This document shows positions 13,014-27,333 of a stretch of 64,000 nucleotides of DNA, one piece after another (the stretch's first letter is position 1; each line of letters begins with the position of its first letter). The notes below the pieces were generated by a model. It was given only the letters and a program-made list of their open reading frames with translations. It was not told where the DNA came from and made no database searches. Made by a program: the position numbers and the translations under genes. The stretch is from Cacajao melanocephalus (lineage: Eukaryota; Chordata; Mammalia; Primates; Pitheciidae). The stretch covers positions 1-64,000 of the forward strand of contig CAUYLG010005502.1 of assembly GCA_963573385.1 (NCBI GenBank). Direction: 5' to 3'.

Positions 13014-14090
13014 TTTGGGACAGTAACTGATGATTGTGTTTGGTGAGTAATAGTATTTAAGGAAACCCAAATGCTGGTAGCTTAAAGGTTGCTATTAGGT
13101 TTTCCAGCACCATTAAATCTGGCACGTGTTCAGCTTCAAACCATGTTATCATGGGATCAAGTAGATGAGAACAATTGATGTTTCCAAAGCATTTTTTGAC
13201 CATGCATGGCCTCATTTGATGAATCTTTCAGATATGATATCATTTAGGACTTGTGTTTGCTAATGGATCACAGAAGGGCAGAAGAGCAAAACCATTTACA
13301 GCTTCCTAGTGCAGTCTCCTCCTCCTATTGAAATGGACACCAGTTCTGGTCTGTTGGTGCTCAGGTTGCAGCATGAGGACCTGGACAAGAATCCATGTAC
13401 TGGTTCCCCCTGCTCATTTGTCAAGATTGGAGAAGTATCTCTCCCCCACTCACTTGGAATATTCATTAATTTTATTTTTTAGGTCTTAAGGAAGTAGAGG
13501 CAATTTCTAAATTTAGCCAGGGAGCTACACTAATTTGATAATCAATAAAGTGTAGTTTTTCTTTCTAATATTCTGGAATAAACCCTTGGGGCTTTGATTT
13601 TAATTCTTTGTTTTGGAAAATGCAATCTACAACTTAGAAGTTTCCTGTATAACACTAGCCTGTAAATTGGTATATATCTTCTAAAGAAACTTCTGATAGA
13701 ATTAAATAATAGAGGTTATGTGATATTTTAGAAATTAATGTCCCTAGAGTTTTGATGTATTTTATTTTTTTCTTGTCTTTTGGAATTTTAAAAAGATACT
13801 GATTTTATTATGTGTCACTTGTGTTACTAAGCATATTTTTTCCTGACATTTTATTTATAAAATGCTCTCCTTTCTACTACAGTGTACAACTAATCAACTT
13901 GGGATGCTTTTGGTATTTCTTACTGTGCCAAGGGCATTGAATGAAGTTCCCTGTAGTGAGAAAAGCGAGCACATGGGACTCGTGACTTTATGTACTCCAA
14001 CAATAGAGCTTTTATGACATTGGAGGTGGTTAAAAAAGCTAGAAGTAGCTCTTAAACATGGCATCTCTGTGTTGCCTTTTTTTTTTTTTT
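13014..14090. other. Unassigned non-repetitive DNA
   Basis: About 1 kb with no recognised repeat, RNA gene or coding signal. Confidence 0.6.
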
Positions 14091-14290
14091 GTATTCTCAG
14101 AGCTGCCAGGAGTGCATCGAGCCTGTAATTTCCTGTTCTCTGAATCCCCCATCTTTCTGCAGCTCCAAGCTTTGTGTCCCACAGCCTGTGACTCTGTGCT
14201 AACAAATCGCTATTGTCCAATGGGGCGAATGGTGGCTGGAACTAAAGAATTGCTGTCTGGTTTCTATTCAAATCCAGGTAGCGAGATATA
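14091..14290 (+). other. Exon-like stretch, unproven
   Basis: A poly-T tract (14079-14090) precedes 'gtattctcag' and then a stretch open in one frame to 'aaatccag' followed by 'gtagcg' at 14277. A second acceptor-like 'tctttctgcag' lies inside. This is the shape of an exon with acceptor and donor. The encoded peptide is not recognised, and the pattern could be chance in unique DNA. Confidence 0.2.
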
Positions 14291-15640
14291 TGAATGGACT
14301 TTTCGAATTGTCATGTGAATAACGTCTGCTCGGCATGAAGGCTCAGAGCCACGCTAGGAAGGATTAACTCCTAGGCTGACCACTAACATCCTTTGTGGTA
14401 CGAGGTAGAAATATTCCCAAGTATCATTTTATTCACATTTAATTTTCTATTTCATATCCCTGAAGTAGGGCTAGCTGTTTAATTATTTGGCTCCTTTTCT
14501 CTTAATTCTTAGTGTTTCTGTTGATAATGTGTAAGTGTGGGAAAATGCTAAGTAGTTTTTCACTTAGAACACTGTTATTTTCTGTTTAAACTTTTCTACC
14601 TTATATTTATTGTAGTATAAAGTTATCTTTATAGTATAGATGCAAAAAGTAAGAGAGAGCTTGTTTTTCCAAGAAACCAACCCTTTAAAATACTTTCCAA
14701 CTCATGAAGGGAAAAATCCTCCCATTTTCCCCTGAGTGCATTCTACTTATTACTTTGCATTTTTCTCCCAAAGTCCAAATTTATGCAAAGAAAATAGAAA
14801 CAAGTTCAAATGCAATGTATTAACCAAATAAGTCTCCTTCAAATTAGGAACCAACCTAAGCATTTGTAAACTATAGCATAATCAGGATTTTTTTAAAAAT
14901 TAGATTTGGAACCTGAACTATAATTCATAGTTCTCATTTATCTGTGGAAAATTATTTTATCTTTCTCCTGTATACCTGAAAAAATGTCCACAGGTTTAAA
15001 GGGCCATGCGTTTACATTCCTTCCGCAGGTAGTATGACATGAGATTTTTAGGTTTCTTTTTGTCTTAAACTCAGACAGCTTTGTAAGCAGTAATGTATAA
15101 TTACAAGAGTTAGACAAAAGCAGGCGCGACTGAGAAGAGTTGGTGGGGGAGAAGCTTGGGGCACTTCCTGTCACTCAACACATTCCAGATCACTAAAAAA
15201 TTTCCACACCCTCTGCATTCCCTCTTGCCCACTCCAGTTCCCAGTATTTTCTGATTCCATTTGTTGTGGTATTTACCATACTTCTCTCCCTCAGTGGGCT
15301 CTCGCAAGACTGCTTCAGAGGGGATGCATTCCTTTAGATTGCACAAAGCGGAGCTGGGAAAATGGCTGGCAGTTTCAGAATCTAGTCACGATCGCACGCA
15401 TGAGCACCTCACACATCCATGTCCCTGCCCGCCCCCCCTCCTGCTCCTGCAGCTGGCTGACCTGTCTCACCCACTGCTGGCCTATCGAATGGCCAGGACT
15501 GTCTGGTTTTGGCTTGTGCCTTTGTCCATGTCTGGCTTAGTTCCTCTCTGTCTATGCTTGCCTCTACCCCCACCGCCCCAGGCGGCACAAGTGTTTGGCC
15601 ACACAAAACTACAGATAGAAAAGGTGGTAAAAACTTCAAA
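14291..15640. other. Unassigned non-repetitive DNA
   Basis: No repeat recognised. A C-rich patch lies near 15425-15440 and another near 15566-15580. Frames on both strands here lack domains. Confidence 0.6.
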
Positions 15641-17645
15641 CTTTTCTAGATTCTCCAACAGTTTATTTCTCGTGAATTCCTTCCTTCTTTAAATACTCCA
15701 TTTCAAGAAAACAAATAAAAAATTATCTAAAGGCAAAGAATGGAAAGCAACCTTTGTGTTCCTTATAATAACTGACTTCATAACTCTCTCCAGCTGCGTT
15801 ATGGGATGTGTATAAAAAGCTTCTGTTCTGAGAACAAAGGAGCACGTGCAGAAATGAGACGAAAAAATCCACTGACAGTATTCCACTACACAAATTACTT
15901 AAAAGATTTTAGTCAAGCCCCTCAACAGATTCAATTTTAAAATGGTTTTTAGTTAAAAAAAAAAAATTGAAAGTGCTTACCCAGTAAAAGAACCGAAGTA
16001 GTCCTGAACTGTTACGTAAGACTTTTTACAGTTGGATCTTTGTCAAAAGGGGATGGGGGTGGTGGGAGAAAGCACCAACGACAGTCAAAAAAGTTCGAGC
16101 TGCTGTGGCTAGAGGACAACTTCTGTGTTTCCAGATAGGATTCTTGCTGTAGAAATGGAACTTCCAGCCACACAGCATCCTGTCCCAGTAGAGAAATGAG
16201 TTTGTCAGTTTAAAAAAAAAAAAAAGATTAGATACTGGAACCCAAGCTAGACGAGGTATTGAACCGCGCCAGATTTCCTTGCAGCCCTGTCTGCTCAGCT
16301 CGCATTGAACTATATATGACCCAGATGATGGACAGAAGCACATTTAGTCATGTGCACACTGGAAGAAAGCGGATTTGCTGGTCCCTGGCAGTGCAGGGGT
16401 TTGTCTTCTGATTGGGCTGTGCCCTGATCGGTGAAATGTGAAGCCCTCACCATTCAGAGGCTGTAATTCAGGACTGGCAGTTTGAGTGTCTGGCTGCCTC
16501 TAGTCACTGAGAGAGACTTTGAAGGTGTTGCTTTTGTTTGGTGGCATTACCCACCCAGAGGTTGCTTACACCTCTCTACTTGTGTCAGGAGAAATGCTAG
16601 TCTTTCTGAAATACAAATAGGCAGCTGACTTTGCCTGAATCCTAAATCAGCCTATTGTTGATGAACTTGGCTCTAACTGGAACCAATTATTTGATGTGAG
16701 AATTTACTGTGATCCAAACCAAGCTTTGTATCCAGACCAACCCTTGGTCTTGATTTTATAGGTTTCAAAAGGTAAAAATAAAAGTAGTATTTGACTTTGA
16801 AGCCTCTGTGTGATATAAATTGCTCTTAATGAAAATTGGATAGATAGATAGCAGAGAAGTGAAGTTTTAGATTCTGGAGTGTTTGAACATATGAGGAAGA
16901 AGCTTTATCTCTTTTTATCCCCTTTGCGAGGCTGTCACTCTTGTCCCAGTCCTACTCACATTAGGGGACTGCTGGGGGGAAGCTATGAAAGCATGGACCC
17001 CACTGAGCTGTGACATAGCCTTTAATCATGCAAGACAGCCACGGTCTGCTCTCTTCAGTCTGTCTGAACTAGGGTCCTTGGGGTTTATTTTCCATCTTTC
17101 TGGGCCACTGGGAAACCAGGTCATTATACAGGACATTATACTGTCAGTTGTGACATTTTTGTTTAGTACATGGCAATTGCTTTGTTTATTTAATGCAAGT
17201 TGACACTTTTTAAAAGTTTTAAAATGGTAAAGTTGCTTTGTGAGACCTTGGCTCTGATATATGAAATCTACTCTATATGGACCAATCATTTTTTTTCCGT
17301 GGACTTTCTTGTCTCTTTAGAAATTAGTTTATAGAGTCCTAAATTGGTACTTTAAACATACGAATAGCTCTGTTTAGTTTCTGCGTTTTTTCTACTTGTT
17401 GAAATAATTCCATCTGTCTCTTTTGCTGTAAATTTTGGGTTTGGATGTTTGTGTACTTGGAATTTTTTAGGTGTTGACTACATTATGCAGCACCTTCCAC
17501 ATGAGGACTACCCCAGAATTACTCTCGTCTTAACCTGAGAAAAGCTGGTTTGATGCACTATTAGATATAAGGATATTCAGAGTTAAAGAAGAGGAGATGA
17601 GCATTCTCTTTGCTTTCTATAAGCCACGGGGCAATCTTTTTTTTT
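15641..17645. other. Unassigned non-repetitive DNA
   Basis: About 2 kb nearly free of interspersed repeats. A TATA-like 'gtataaaaagc' near 15811 and a palindromic E-box CACGTG at 15843-15848 are present without other promoter support. Poly-A runs occur at 15956-15966 and 16211-16223. Confidence 0.6.
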
Positions 17646-17649
17646 CCTT

Positions 17650-18362
<713 letters not shown>

Positions 18363-18640
18363 GTCTTAGTCCCTTCAGTGTTGCTGTAAAGGAATACTTG
18401 AGGCTGGGTAATTTATAAAGAAAAGAGATTTGTTTGGCTCACAGTTCTCCAAGCTGTACAAGAAGCATGGCATTAGCTTCTGGTGAGGACCTCAAGCTCC
18501 CTCCACTCATGACAGAAGGTGAAAGGGAGCTGGTGTATGTAGAGATCCTGTGGTAGGAGAGGAGGCGAGAGTGAGAAGAGGGAGATACCAGACTCCTTTA
18601 AAACAACCAGCTTTTGCAGGAACTAGTGAGTTGATGATTA
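18363..18640 (-). mobile_element. MaLR-type LTR remnant (MST/THE1 relative), antisense
   Basis: 'gtcttagtcccttcagtgtt', 'aggctgggtaatttataaag' and 'ggctcacagttctccaagct' are the complement of the 3' end of this LTR class. Only the right part is recognisable; the boundary near 18640 is uncertain. Confidence 0.6.
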
Positions 18641-19025
18641 GTGGGTTTGAAAACAAGATTTAGCTCAAGCATTGGCTCCAAATCAAATATTCTTTCATTG
18701 GGCGTTAGGAACTATACCCTTCTGATATGTCTCATGAATGGATGCTCAGAGGAAAGCTTGGCTTGCTGGTTACTAGGACTTTTTTTTAGGGACTTTAGCT
18801 AAACAACTACTTGCTGAACTCAGTTGACAAAGGCTCTTCTGTGGGTAAATTATCTTTTACGTGTTATTTTGAAAGTGCAGTTAAATTCTACCATATATGA
18901 TGTGACCCTGGAATGGATGCATCAGTTTTCTTCGTTTATTTATTGTTTTTTTGGCAAGAGTGTGTGTGTGTGTGTGTGTGTTTAAAAATGTATGTATAAA
19001 AGCAACCAGCATCTGGGTATCAGGA
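18641..19025. other. Unassigned DNA with a (TG)n microsatellite
   Basis: An uninterrupted TG run of about 12 units lies at 18959-18982; the rest is unrecognised and may include the far end of the LTR to the left. Confidence 0.7.
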
Positions 19026-19029
19026 ACAA

Positions 19030-19530
19030 AACAAAGGTTTTTATGGAGCTTACATTCTAATGAGGAGACAGAAAAATAAATTCTCAAAGTACCTATGAAG
19101 TGTTTCAAGAAGCCACACTGTGAAGAAAATAGGGTAGTGTGGTGTTGGAGAATGGCTGATTGGTGGGACGTGGTGGACTGGGAGACACCTTGAATGAGGC
19201 AGTATCAGGCTATGCCTCTCTGAAGAAGTGTGCAAGCTGAGAGCCAAGTGATGACATGAAGAACCTTGGCATACAAAGAGCTGGTAGAAGAATGATCTGG
19301 GTAGTGGGACCATGAAATGCCAGAGCCCTCATGTGGGATTGAGCTTAGTGTACTTGAGGAGCTGAAAGGGTAGTATGGCTAAAATGGAGGGAATGCAAGT
19401 AGGGGTGATATTGGAGAGGTGGCATGGGGCTATCACCTAGGACCTTGTAAACTATAGTAAGAAATTTGGATTTTTTCCAAGTGTATTTTTTCCCCAAATG
19501 GTAGGACACTGGAAGGTTTTAAGCAGACTG
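19030..19530 (+). repeat. Ancient interspersed repeat, family not named
   Basis: 'ggagcttacattctaatgag', 'gcctctctgaagaag', 'ggaccttgtaaactatagta', 'aagaaatttggatttt' and 'ggaaggttttaagcag' occur in the order seen in many old mammalian repeat copies. I recall the pattern but not the family name. Confidence 0.4.
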
Positions 19531-20118
19531 GTAACTTGTTCTGCAGCCTGAAGACATCCTTCTCTGCAGTTCTTGTATTGTTTAGTCCTTTGAGGCCCCC
19601 TTGACACCATCTTTAACGGGGGTTCCTCCCAAGCTGGGAATCTAGCCAAGGTTTTCACGTGTCAGTGGCCAGCTCTGAGTGTCCTGGAAGAAGCTATTTC
19701 TTTTAGAACCATTTTGGTGCTAAAATTGGTTTCATTGCCCTTTCCACAACAGAGAAGGCTTGTTCAACAAGAGCTTCTTTCAGCATTTTCACACATCACT
19801 GTTGCCTGGGTAGGGTTTTGCAGCCTGATTCTCTGTATTAATTTAGGATAAAATTCAGTTATTAATTAGACCTGATCTTTCTTTGTCAATAATTTAGAAG
19901 GATATGTCCTTGGCAAATAATGTTGGCTGACTGTTTGGTTAATAATATGTACTTAAAGACATACTTCTGAAAATCTGAAATTGACAAGTGAAGAGGAAAA
20001 TTTTCACTATTCATAAATAAGGTTGTATTCAGCTATTCTGACTCTAGTAGGGTTAATTGCTAACATTTGGCCTACATTATTTTATTTTTTCAATTTCTCA
20101 AAAACTCCGAAAGGTATA
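19531..20118. other. Unassigned non-repetitive DNA
   Basis: Nothing recognised. Confidence 0.6.
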
Positions 20119-20420
20119 GGCCGGGTGCTGCGGCTCACGCCTATAATCCCAGTGCTTTGGGAGGCCAAGGGGGAAGGATTGCTTGAGGCCAGGAGTTTGA
20201 GAAAAGTCTCAGCAACATGGTAAGACTGCATCCCCCCCCCAATCTCTACAAAAATAAATTTGCCTGGCATGACAGTACGTGCCTATAGTTGTAGCTACTT
20301 GTGAGGCTGAGGAGAGAGGATCACTTGAGTGCAGGCAAGGCTGCAGTGAGCTGTGATGATGCCACCACACTCCAGCATGACGACAGAGATTCTGTCTCTT
20401 AAACAACAACAACAAAACAA
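20119..20420 (+). mobile_element. Old Alu (J-like), sense
   Basis: Starts 'ggccgggtgctgcggctcac'. The linker region carries a 10-base C run near 20232. The element ends in an interrupted tail of CAA repeats. Confidence 0.92.
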
Positions 20421-20687
20421 GTCTCTGACAAATACAGAAAATAACAGCATACATCTGATAGTACCATTATATAGGCAAGTGAGATCTAATATTTTCTTCT
20501 TTTTTATTTTTTTGGACATACCTGACAGCAATAATTTAAATGAGAGACATCTAGTATTTTCATAGTAAAATATCATGTAGTGTCATCTGATACTTTAGTT
20601 TTTTTAACTTTAAAAAATGCTACTTGTAAGCTACTAAATTGACTTCAGCACCTACTTGAAGGGGCAGCCTGAACTTTGGAAAGCACA

Positions 20688-20815
20688 AAAGATGAGAAAA
20701 CTGAGGCACTGTTGGTTAAGTGACTTGTCCAGTGTCATATAGCAAGGAAGAGGCAGAGCTGAGACTTGAATCAGAGCTTGATTCCAACCGAAGCTCTTGC
20801 TTGTTCTGTGTTAGA
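20688..20815 (-). repeat. MIR SINE fragment, antisense
   Basis: 'gatgagaaaactgaggcact', 'ttaagtgacttgtccagtgt' and 'gaggcagagctgagacttga' match the MIR complement closely. Confidence 0.75.
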
Positions 20816-21330
20816 TTAATGAAACTGAAGGAAAAAAGCACAATCTTTAATAATGATTATATAAAATGTAAATTTCCCGAAGCAGAGGCTGTAGAAAGGG
20901 GCAGAAATATTCTTCCTCTGATCATGGCCTCAGCATTTTTCAGAGTTGTTGGCCATTTGTAGTTGTTGGGCCCTCTCTTGGGCAGAATACAACTGACGCT
21001 ACTCATTAGTTATGCTGAGAATGGACAGGTTCCCAGAGCACTTAAATCTCATTACTCACCTAGCCTTGAGCTAGTCTTGGCTTTTTAAAGTAATAGCTGG
21101 GTGTGAGACCTAGCTTCTGCGTGAGTGTGTGGCCTCTCAAAAGTGTGCTGTTGCGATGTGACTTGGAGTTCATGCTCAGATATTGGGAGGGCTATATCTA
21201 GAGTCTGGGTCCAGCCCTGGCATTTCTGACCTGATCATGGTACTGAGTTAATTTTATGGAAAGAAGCAATGATGCCCCCTTTTTTTTCTTCTTCTTGGAG
21301 CATAAGGCTATGTCAAAGGGAAGGGAAGGA
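20816..21330. other. Unassigned non-repetitive DNA
   Basis: Nothing recognised. Confidence 0.6.
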
Positions 21331-21334
21331 AATT

Positions 21335-21560
21335 AATTCTGATCTTTGTCTACTATGAGCTATGCACTGTATTAGGCACATTTGACATTGGTTTTAAATT
21401 AATTCTCATAACAATGCTGTCAGGAGAACAGTTTTATCCTCATTTTGCAGAGAAGTAAGTAATATTGAGGCTCAGAGAGAGGAAATGATTCATGAACAGT
21501 CACACAGTCAGGTAGTAATGAGATTAAGAGAGAAACTTTATTATACCTTAATTTTAAAAG
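21335..21560 (-). repeat. MIR SINE, antisense
   Basis: 'tactatgagctatgcactgt', 'ctcataacaatgctgtcagg', 'cctcattttgcagagaagta' and 'gaggctcagagagaggaaat' occur in MIR-complement order. Confidence 0.75.
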
Positions 21561-22275
21561 CTGTACCAGTCTCCTTAGAGCTGGATTCTAGCCTCAAACT
21601 GATAAGGCAGTTGAGAAGGGCCTTGGAAATAACAGGTTATGTCAGAGGAAACCAACAGTGTGGAAATAAAGCTACTTCCTTACTCCTGTGCATTGAGGGA
21701 TTTGCCTGGAATACCTCCACCACTTTAAATCAATCCAGACTTAGGGGTTGGGGCTAGGTTTTAGTCTTCATGCAGTAACTTTTCAATAAAAAACAGGAGG
21801 TTAGTCTTCTGCTGGTTTCCTTTTTTAACTAGCTCAGATTTTTTTGTTTTCTCCTTTCTTCTCTCATTACTTGGACATAGTTTTCTTCTCCTTTGGACTT
21901 AAATTAGATTGGCTATCAAGCTTCTGGACCTCTTTGTTTCTTGGGAAGAGGCAGAAATGGTCAGGTGCCAATGTCTACTTAGGAAAAGGATCTCATTGTG
22001 TGGATAGTTTGGGATGGATGCACAGGCCATAAACTATTTTAATCTGTGGCTGCCAGGAAAATGCATATTTTCTATGCAGAAGAGACTAGCCCAGTGTTAA
22101 TGCTTTGATTGTATAATTAAAGCCATGAATTTTGGATAATTTCTTCAGGTATGTAATGAGGCCTATTTTAGTGTAAACCATATACATAGTAGAACTTCAT
22201 ATTTTTACTTCGTATTTTTGTCCCCAGTTTTATCATCTGGGCAAAGATGGCAAAGTAGATTGGGCAAAAAGAAAG
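21561..22275. other. Unassigned non-repetitive DNA
   Basis: Nothing recognised; the frames in it have no domains. Confidence 0.6.
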
Positions 22276-22279
22276 GGAG

Positions 22280-22510
22280 AAGGGAACCACTGTGGGCCAA
22301 TCCCTATGGTAGGTACTTTGCAAAATCCTTACTTTGATTTCTTACAACATTCTTATTAAGTCGGTATTGTCATTTCCTCTTTTATACATATTTGGAAATT
22401 GAGATGTGACAAGGTTAATTAACTTCTCCAAGATTCATAAGACAAAGCCAGTAATCAAACTCAATTTTTGGCTGAGAGCTGAGATAAAAGATTAGTAAGA
22501 CAGAGCCAGT
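22280..22510 (-). repeat. MIR SINE, antisense
   Basis: 'ctatggtaggtactttgcaa', 'acaacattcttattaagtcg' and 'acatatttggaaattgagat' follow the MIR complement. The Alu to the right sits at its far end. Confidence 0.6.
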
Positions 22511-22511
22511 G

Positions 22512-22803
<292 letters not shown>

Positions 22804-22989
22804 GCCAGTAACCCAATTCATGTTTTTTTTTGGTCTCCAAAGTTCTTTCTTTTTATTACCTGTTTATGGTCTTCACTAAAGCATTGCCAGTGCCTTTTGG
22901 GGGCACTGCCAGGGTTTCAAGAGTGGTGGTGGTGATTATACCCCTTAGGACAGAGTTTTTTCCTAAAGTGACAGACTATTCCTGAATGT

Positions 22990-23104
22990 TTCAAGTTTAA
23001 AAAGCGATGGCAGAGAATTGGTATAATTTCTTGCTTAAGTGTTTACTAGAATTTACTAGTGAGCCCATCTGGGCCTACTGCTTTCTGTTTTTGGAAAGTT
23101 ATTT
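22990..23104 (-). mobile_element. Old L1 ORF2 fragment, antisense
   Basis: 'gaattggtataatttcttgc', 'agaatttactagtgagccca' and 'tctgggcctactgctttctg' match antisense L1 ORF2. The large L1 to the right begins inside it. Confidence 0.6.
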
Positions 23105-25499
23105 GTTATTATTTTAATTGATAAATAATTGTATATATTTATGGGGTACATGTGATGTTTTGATACATGCATACATTGTGTAATGATCAAATTGGGGTAA
23201 TAGGGAAATCCATCACCTCAGGCATTTATCAGCTCTTTGTGTTGGAACATTCCAAATATTCTCTTCTAGCCATTTTGAAATGTGCAATAAATTGTTGTGA
23301 ACCACAGTTGCCCTACTGTGCTATCAAATACTAGAACTTATTTCTTCTCTCTAACTGTATTTTTGTACCTATTAACCAACCTCTCTTCATCCCCCTCTGT
23401 CCTTCTACCCTTCCCAGCCTCTGGTGACCACCATTCTATTCATTACTTCCATAAGACCAGTTCTTTTTTTTTTTTTTTTTTAGCACCCACGTATGGGTGA
23501 GAACATGTGATATTTGTCTTTCTGTGCCCAGCTTATTCACTGAACAGTTCCATCCATGTTGCTGCAAATGATGGGATTTCATTCTTTTTTATGGCTGAAT
23601 AATATTCCATTGTCTACTTATACGTATTTTCTTTATTTGTTCATCCAGTGATGGACCCTTAGGTTGATTGCAGGTCTTGTATCTTGGCTATTGTGAATAG
23701 TGGTGCAATAAACATGGGAGTGCAGATATCTCTTTGATAAACAGATTTACTTCCCTTTGGAAATACAGCCAGTAGTGAGATTGCTGGATCATATGGTAGT
23801 TCTATTTTTAGTTATTTGAGGAACTTCCATACTCTTTTTCATAATGGGTGAACTAATTTACATTCCCATCAACAGTGTACAAGTGTTCCTCTTTTTCTAC
23901 ATCCTCACCAGCACCAGTCTTTTTTATAATAGACTTTTTAATGGAGTGAGATAATATCTTATGGTTTTGATTTTCATTCCTTCAATGGTTAATGATGTTG
24001 AGTATTTTAAAAAATATATCTGTTAGCCATTTGTGTGTCTGCTTTTGAGAAATGTCTGTTCATCTCTTTTTCCCATTTTTAAATTGGATTATTTGGAGCT
24101 TTTTGCTGTTGAGTTGAGCTCCTTGTTGTTTGGTTATTAATGTCTTGTCAGTGGGATAATTTGTAAATATTTTCTTCCATTCTTGTGTCTTCATTTTGTC
24201 AGCTGTTTTCTTTGCTGTACAGAAGCTTTTTAGCTTGATATAACCCCATTTGTCAATTTTTGCTTTTGTCACCTGTGCTTTTGAGATCTAACTCAAAAAA
24301 ATCCTTGCCAGACCAGTGTCCTGCAGCATTTCCCCAGTGTTTTCTTGTAGTAGTATTGTAGTCTCAGGTCTCACTTTTAAGTCTTCAACCCATTTTGAGT
24401 TGCTTTTTTTATATGGTAGGAGATCAGGATCTAGTATATTTCTTCTGCATATGGACATCTAGCTTTCCCGGTGCCATTTATTGAGAGACTGTCCTTTTGC
24501 TAATGTATGTTCTTAGTGCCTTTGTTGAAAATGAGTTGACTATAAATGTGTGGATTTATTCTGTGTTCTCTAGTCTGTTCCTTTGGTCTATGTGTCTTTT
24601 TTTTTTTTTTTTTAATGCCAGTACCACACTGTTTCGCTTATTAAGCTTTGTAGTATATTTGGAAGTTAGGTAGTGTGATACCTCCACCTGTGTTCCAGTT
24701 CAAGATTGCATTGGCTTTTGGGGTCTTTTGAGGTTACATGTGAATTTTGGGATCATTTTTTCTATTTCTGCGAAGAGTGTCATTGGTATTTTGATAGGAA
24801 TTACATTTTATCTGTAGATTTCTTTGGATAGTGTGGATATTTTAACAATATTCTTTCAATTTATAAACATCTTTTTGTGTGTATAATTCCACAATTTCAT
24901 CGGTGTTTTATAGTTTTCATTATCGAGATCTTTTCCTTTTTTGGTTAATTTTATTCCTACATATTTTATTTTTTATTTTTTAAGAGCTTTTGTAAATTGG
25001 ATTGCTTTCCTGATTTTGTTTGCTTATTGTTTGCTGTTGGCATGTAGAAATGCTGCTGATTTTTGTATGTTGATTTTGTATCCTACAACATTACTGAATT
25101 TGTTTCTGTGTTCTAATTTTTTTTTAACAGCATCTTCAGGTTTTTCTAAATCTAAGGTCATGTCTACAAACAAGGACAGTTTGACTTCTTCCTTTCCAGT
25201 TTGGCTGCCCTTTATTTCTTTGTGTTGTCTAATTGCAGTTGCTCTGACTTGTACATTCAGTACTATTTGAATAAAAGAGATGAAAGTCGGCATTCTTGTT
25301 CTATATCTTAGAGAAAAAGCTTTCAGTTTTCCCCCATCCAGTATCATGCTAGCTGTGGATTTGTCATGTATGTATAAGGCCTTTATTATATTTTAAGGTA
25401 TGTTCCTTCTACACACATGTTTTGAGTTTTCATTATGAAGTGGTGTTGAATTTTATTAAATGCTTTTTTTTAAAGCATCTTTTAACATGATCACATGTA

Positions 25500-25645
25500 T
25501 TTTATTTTATTTTTTTAGTAGAGATGGGGGTCTTGCTATGTTATCAAGGCTGGTCTCGAACTCATGAACTCAAGCAATTGTCCTGTGTTGGCTGCCCAAA
25601 GCACTGGATTACAGGATTACAGGCGTGAGCCACCATGCCTGACCT
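25500..25645 (-). mobile_element. Free left Alu monomer (FLAM-like), antisense
   Basis: T-rich tail then 'agtagagatgggggtcttgc' to 'gagccaccatgcctgacc'. The monomer is alone with its own tail. 'ggattaca' is duplicated near the 5' end. Confidence 0.8.
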
Positions 25646-26079
25646 GCTTTTTGTTCTTGATTCTGTTAATGTGATGTATCATGTTTATGGATTTGCATGT
25701 GTTGAATTATCCTTACATACCTGGGATGAATCCCACTTGATCATGGTGAATGATTTTTTTAAATGTTTTGTTGAATTAAGTTTTGTTGCACCTATGTTCA
25801 TGAGAGATAGTAACCTATACTAGCCTGTAGTTTTTGTTGTTGTTGTGTTGGCTTTGGTAAAAGGGTAAGGCTGGCCATAAGAATGAGCTTGGAAGTGTTC
25901 CTTCCTCTTCAATTTTTTGGAATAGTTTTGAGTACCACTTGTATTAGTTCTTTAAATGTTTCATAGATTCAGCAGCGAAACCATCAGGTCCTTGGCTTTT
26001 CTTTGATGGGAAACTTTATTACTGCTTCTTTCTTGTTACTCATTCATGTTCTCCTTAAGGTTTTCTGTTTCTTTTTTCC

Positions 26080-26382
<303 letters not shown>

Positions 26383-26593
26383 TCTATTTCTCTATGTTTT
26401 AATCATGGTGGGTTGTATATGCCCAGGAACTTACCCATTTCTTTTAGATTTTGCAAGTTATTGGCATGTTCATAATAGTCTCTAATGATGCTTTGTATTT
26501 CTGAAATGTGTCTCCTTTTTTCATATTTGATTTGGGTCTTCTTTTTTCTTAGTCTAGCTAATGATTGGTCAATTTTGTTTATTTAAAAAACCA

Positions 26594-26890
<297 letters not shown>

Positions 26891-27040
26891 AACCCACACC
26901 CACAACTTTTTGTTTTGGTGAGTTACTAATTGTTGATTCAATTTATTTAATACTTATAGGACTATTTAGATTGTCTCTATTTTCTTATATGTGTTTTAGC
27001 AAATTGTGCCTTTCAAAGAATTGGTCCATTTCATCTAGGT

Positions 27041-27231
27041 CAAGCCTGTCCAACCCATGGCCCAGGATGGCTTTGAATGTGGCCCAACACAAATTTGTGA
27101 ACTTTCTAAACGTGAAATTTTTTGCATTTTTTTTTAAAGCTTATCAACTGGTGTTAGGGTATTTTATATGTGGCCTAAGACAATTATTCTTCCAGTATGG
27201 CCCAGGGAAGCCAAAAAATTGGAAACCCCTG
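27041..27231 (+). mobile_element. Small hAT-type transposon (191 bp) with 8-bp target duplication
   Basis: Ends 'caagcctgtccaa' and 'ttggaaacccctg' are imperfect inverted repeats. Flanks 'atctaggt' (27033-27040) and 'atccaggt' (27232-27239) form an 8-bp duplication of L1 ORF2 sequence, the length expected for hAT elements. The body includes 'ggcccaacacaaatttgtga' and 'tggcccagggaagccaaaaa', a common mammalian family I cannot name with certainty. No transposase frame. Confidence 0.85.
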
Positions 27232-27333
27232 ATCCAGGTTATCAAATTTGTGGACATTGACTTACTCATTCATTATATTCCTTTATTTTCCTTGTAATGT
27301 CTATAGGATCCATAGTGAGGTCCCCTATTTCAT

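Noticed and set aside
15261..15692. 143-codon frame in unique DNA
   Set aside because: No domain, no splice or initiation context, and low-complexity proline/leucine-rich composition over a C-rich patch.
15803..15850. TATA-like 'gtataaaaagc' followed by a CACGTG box
   Set aside because: No donor-bounded exon follows, the region is AT-rich, and such words are frequent by chance.
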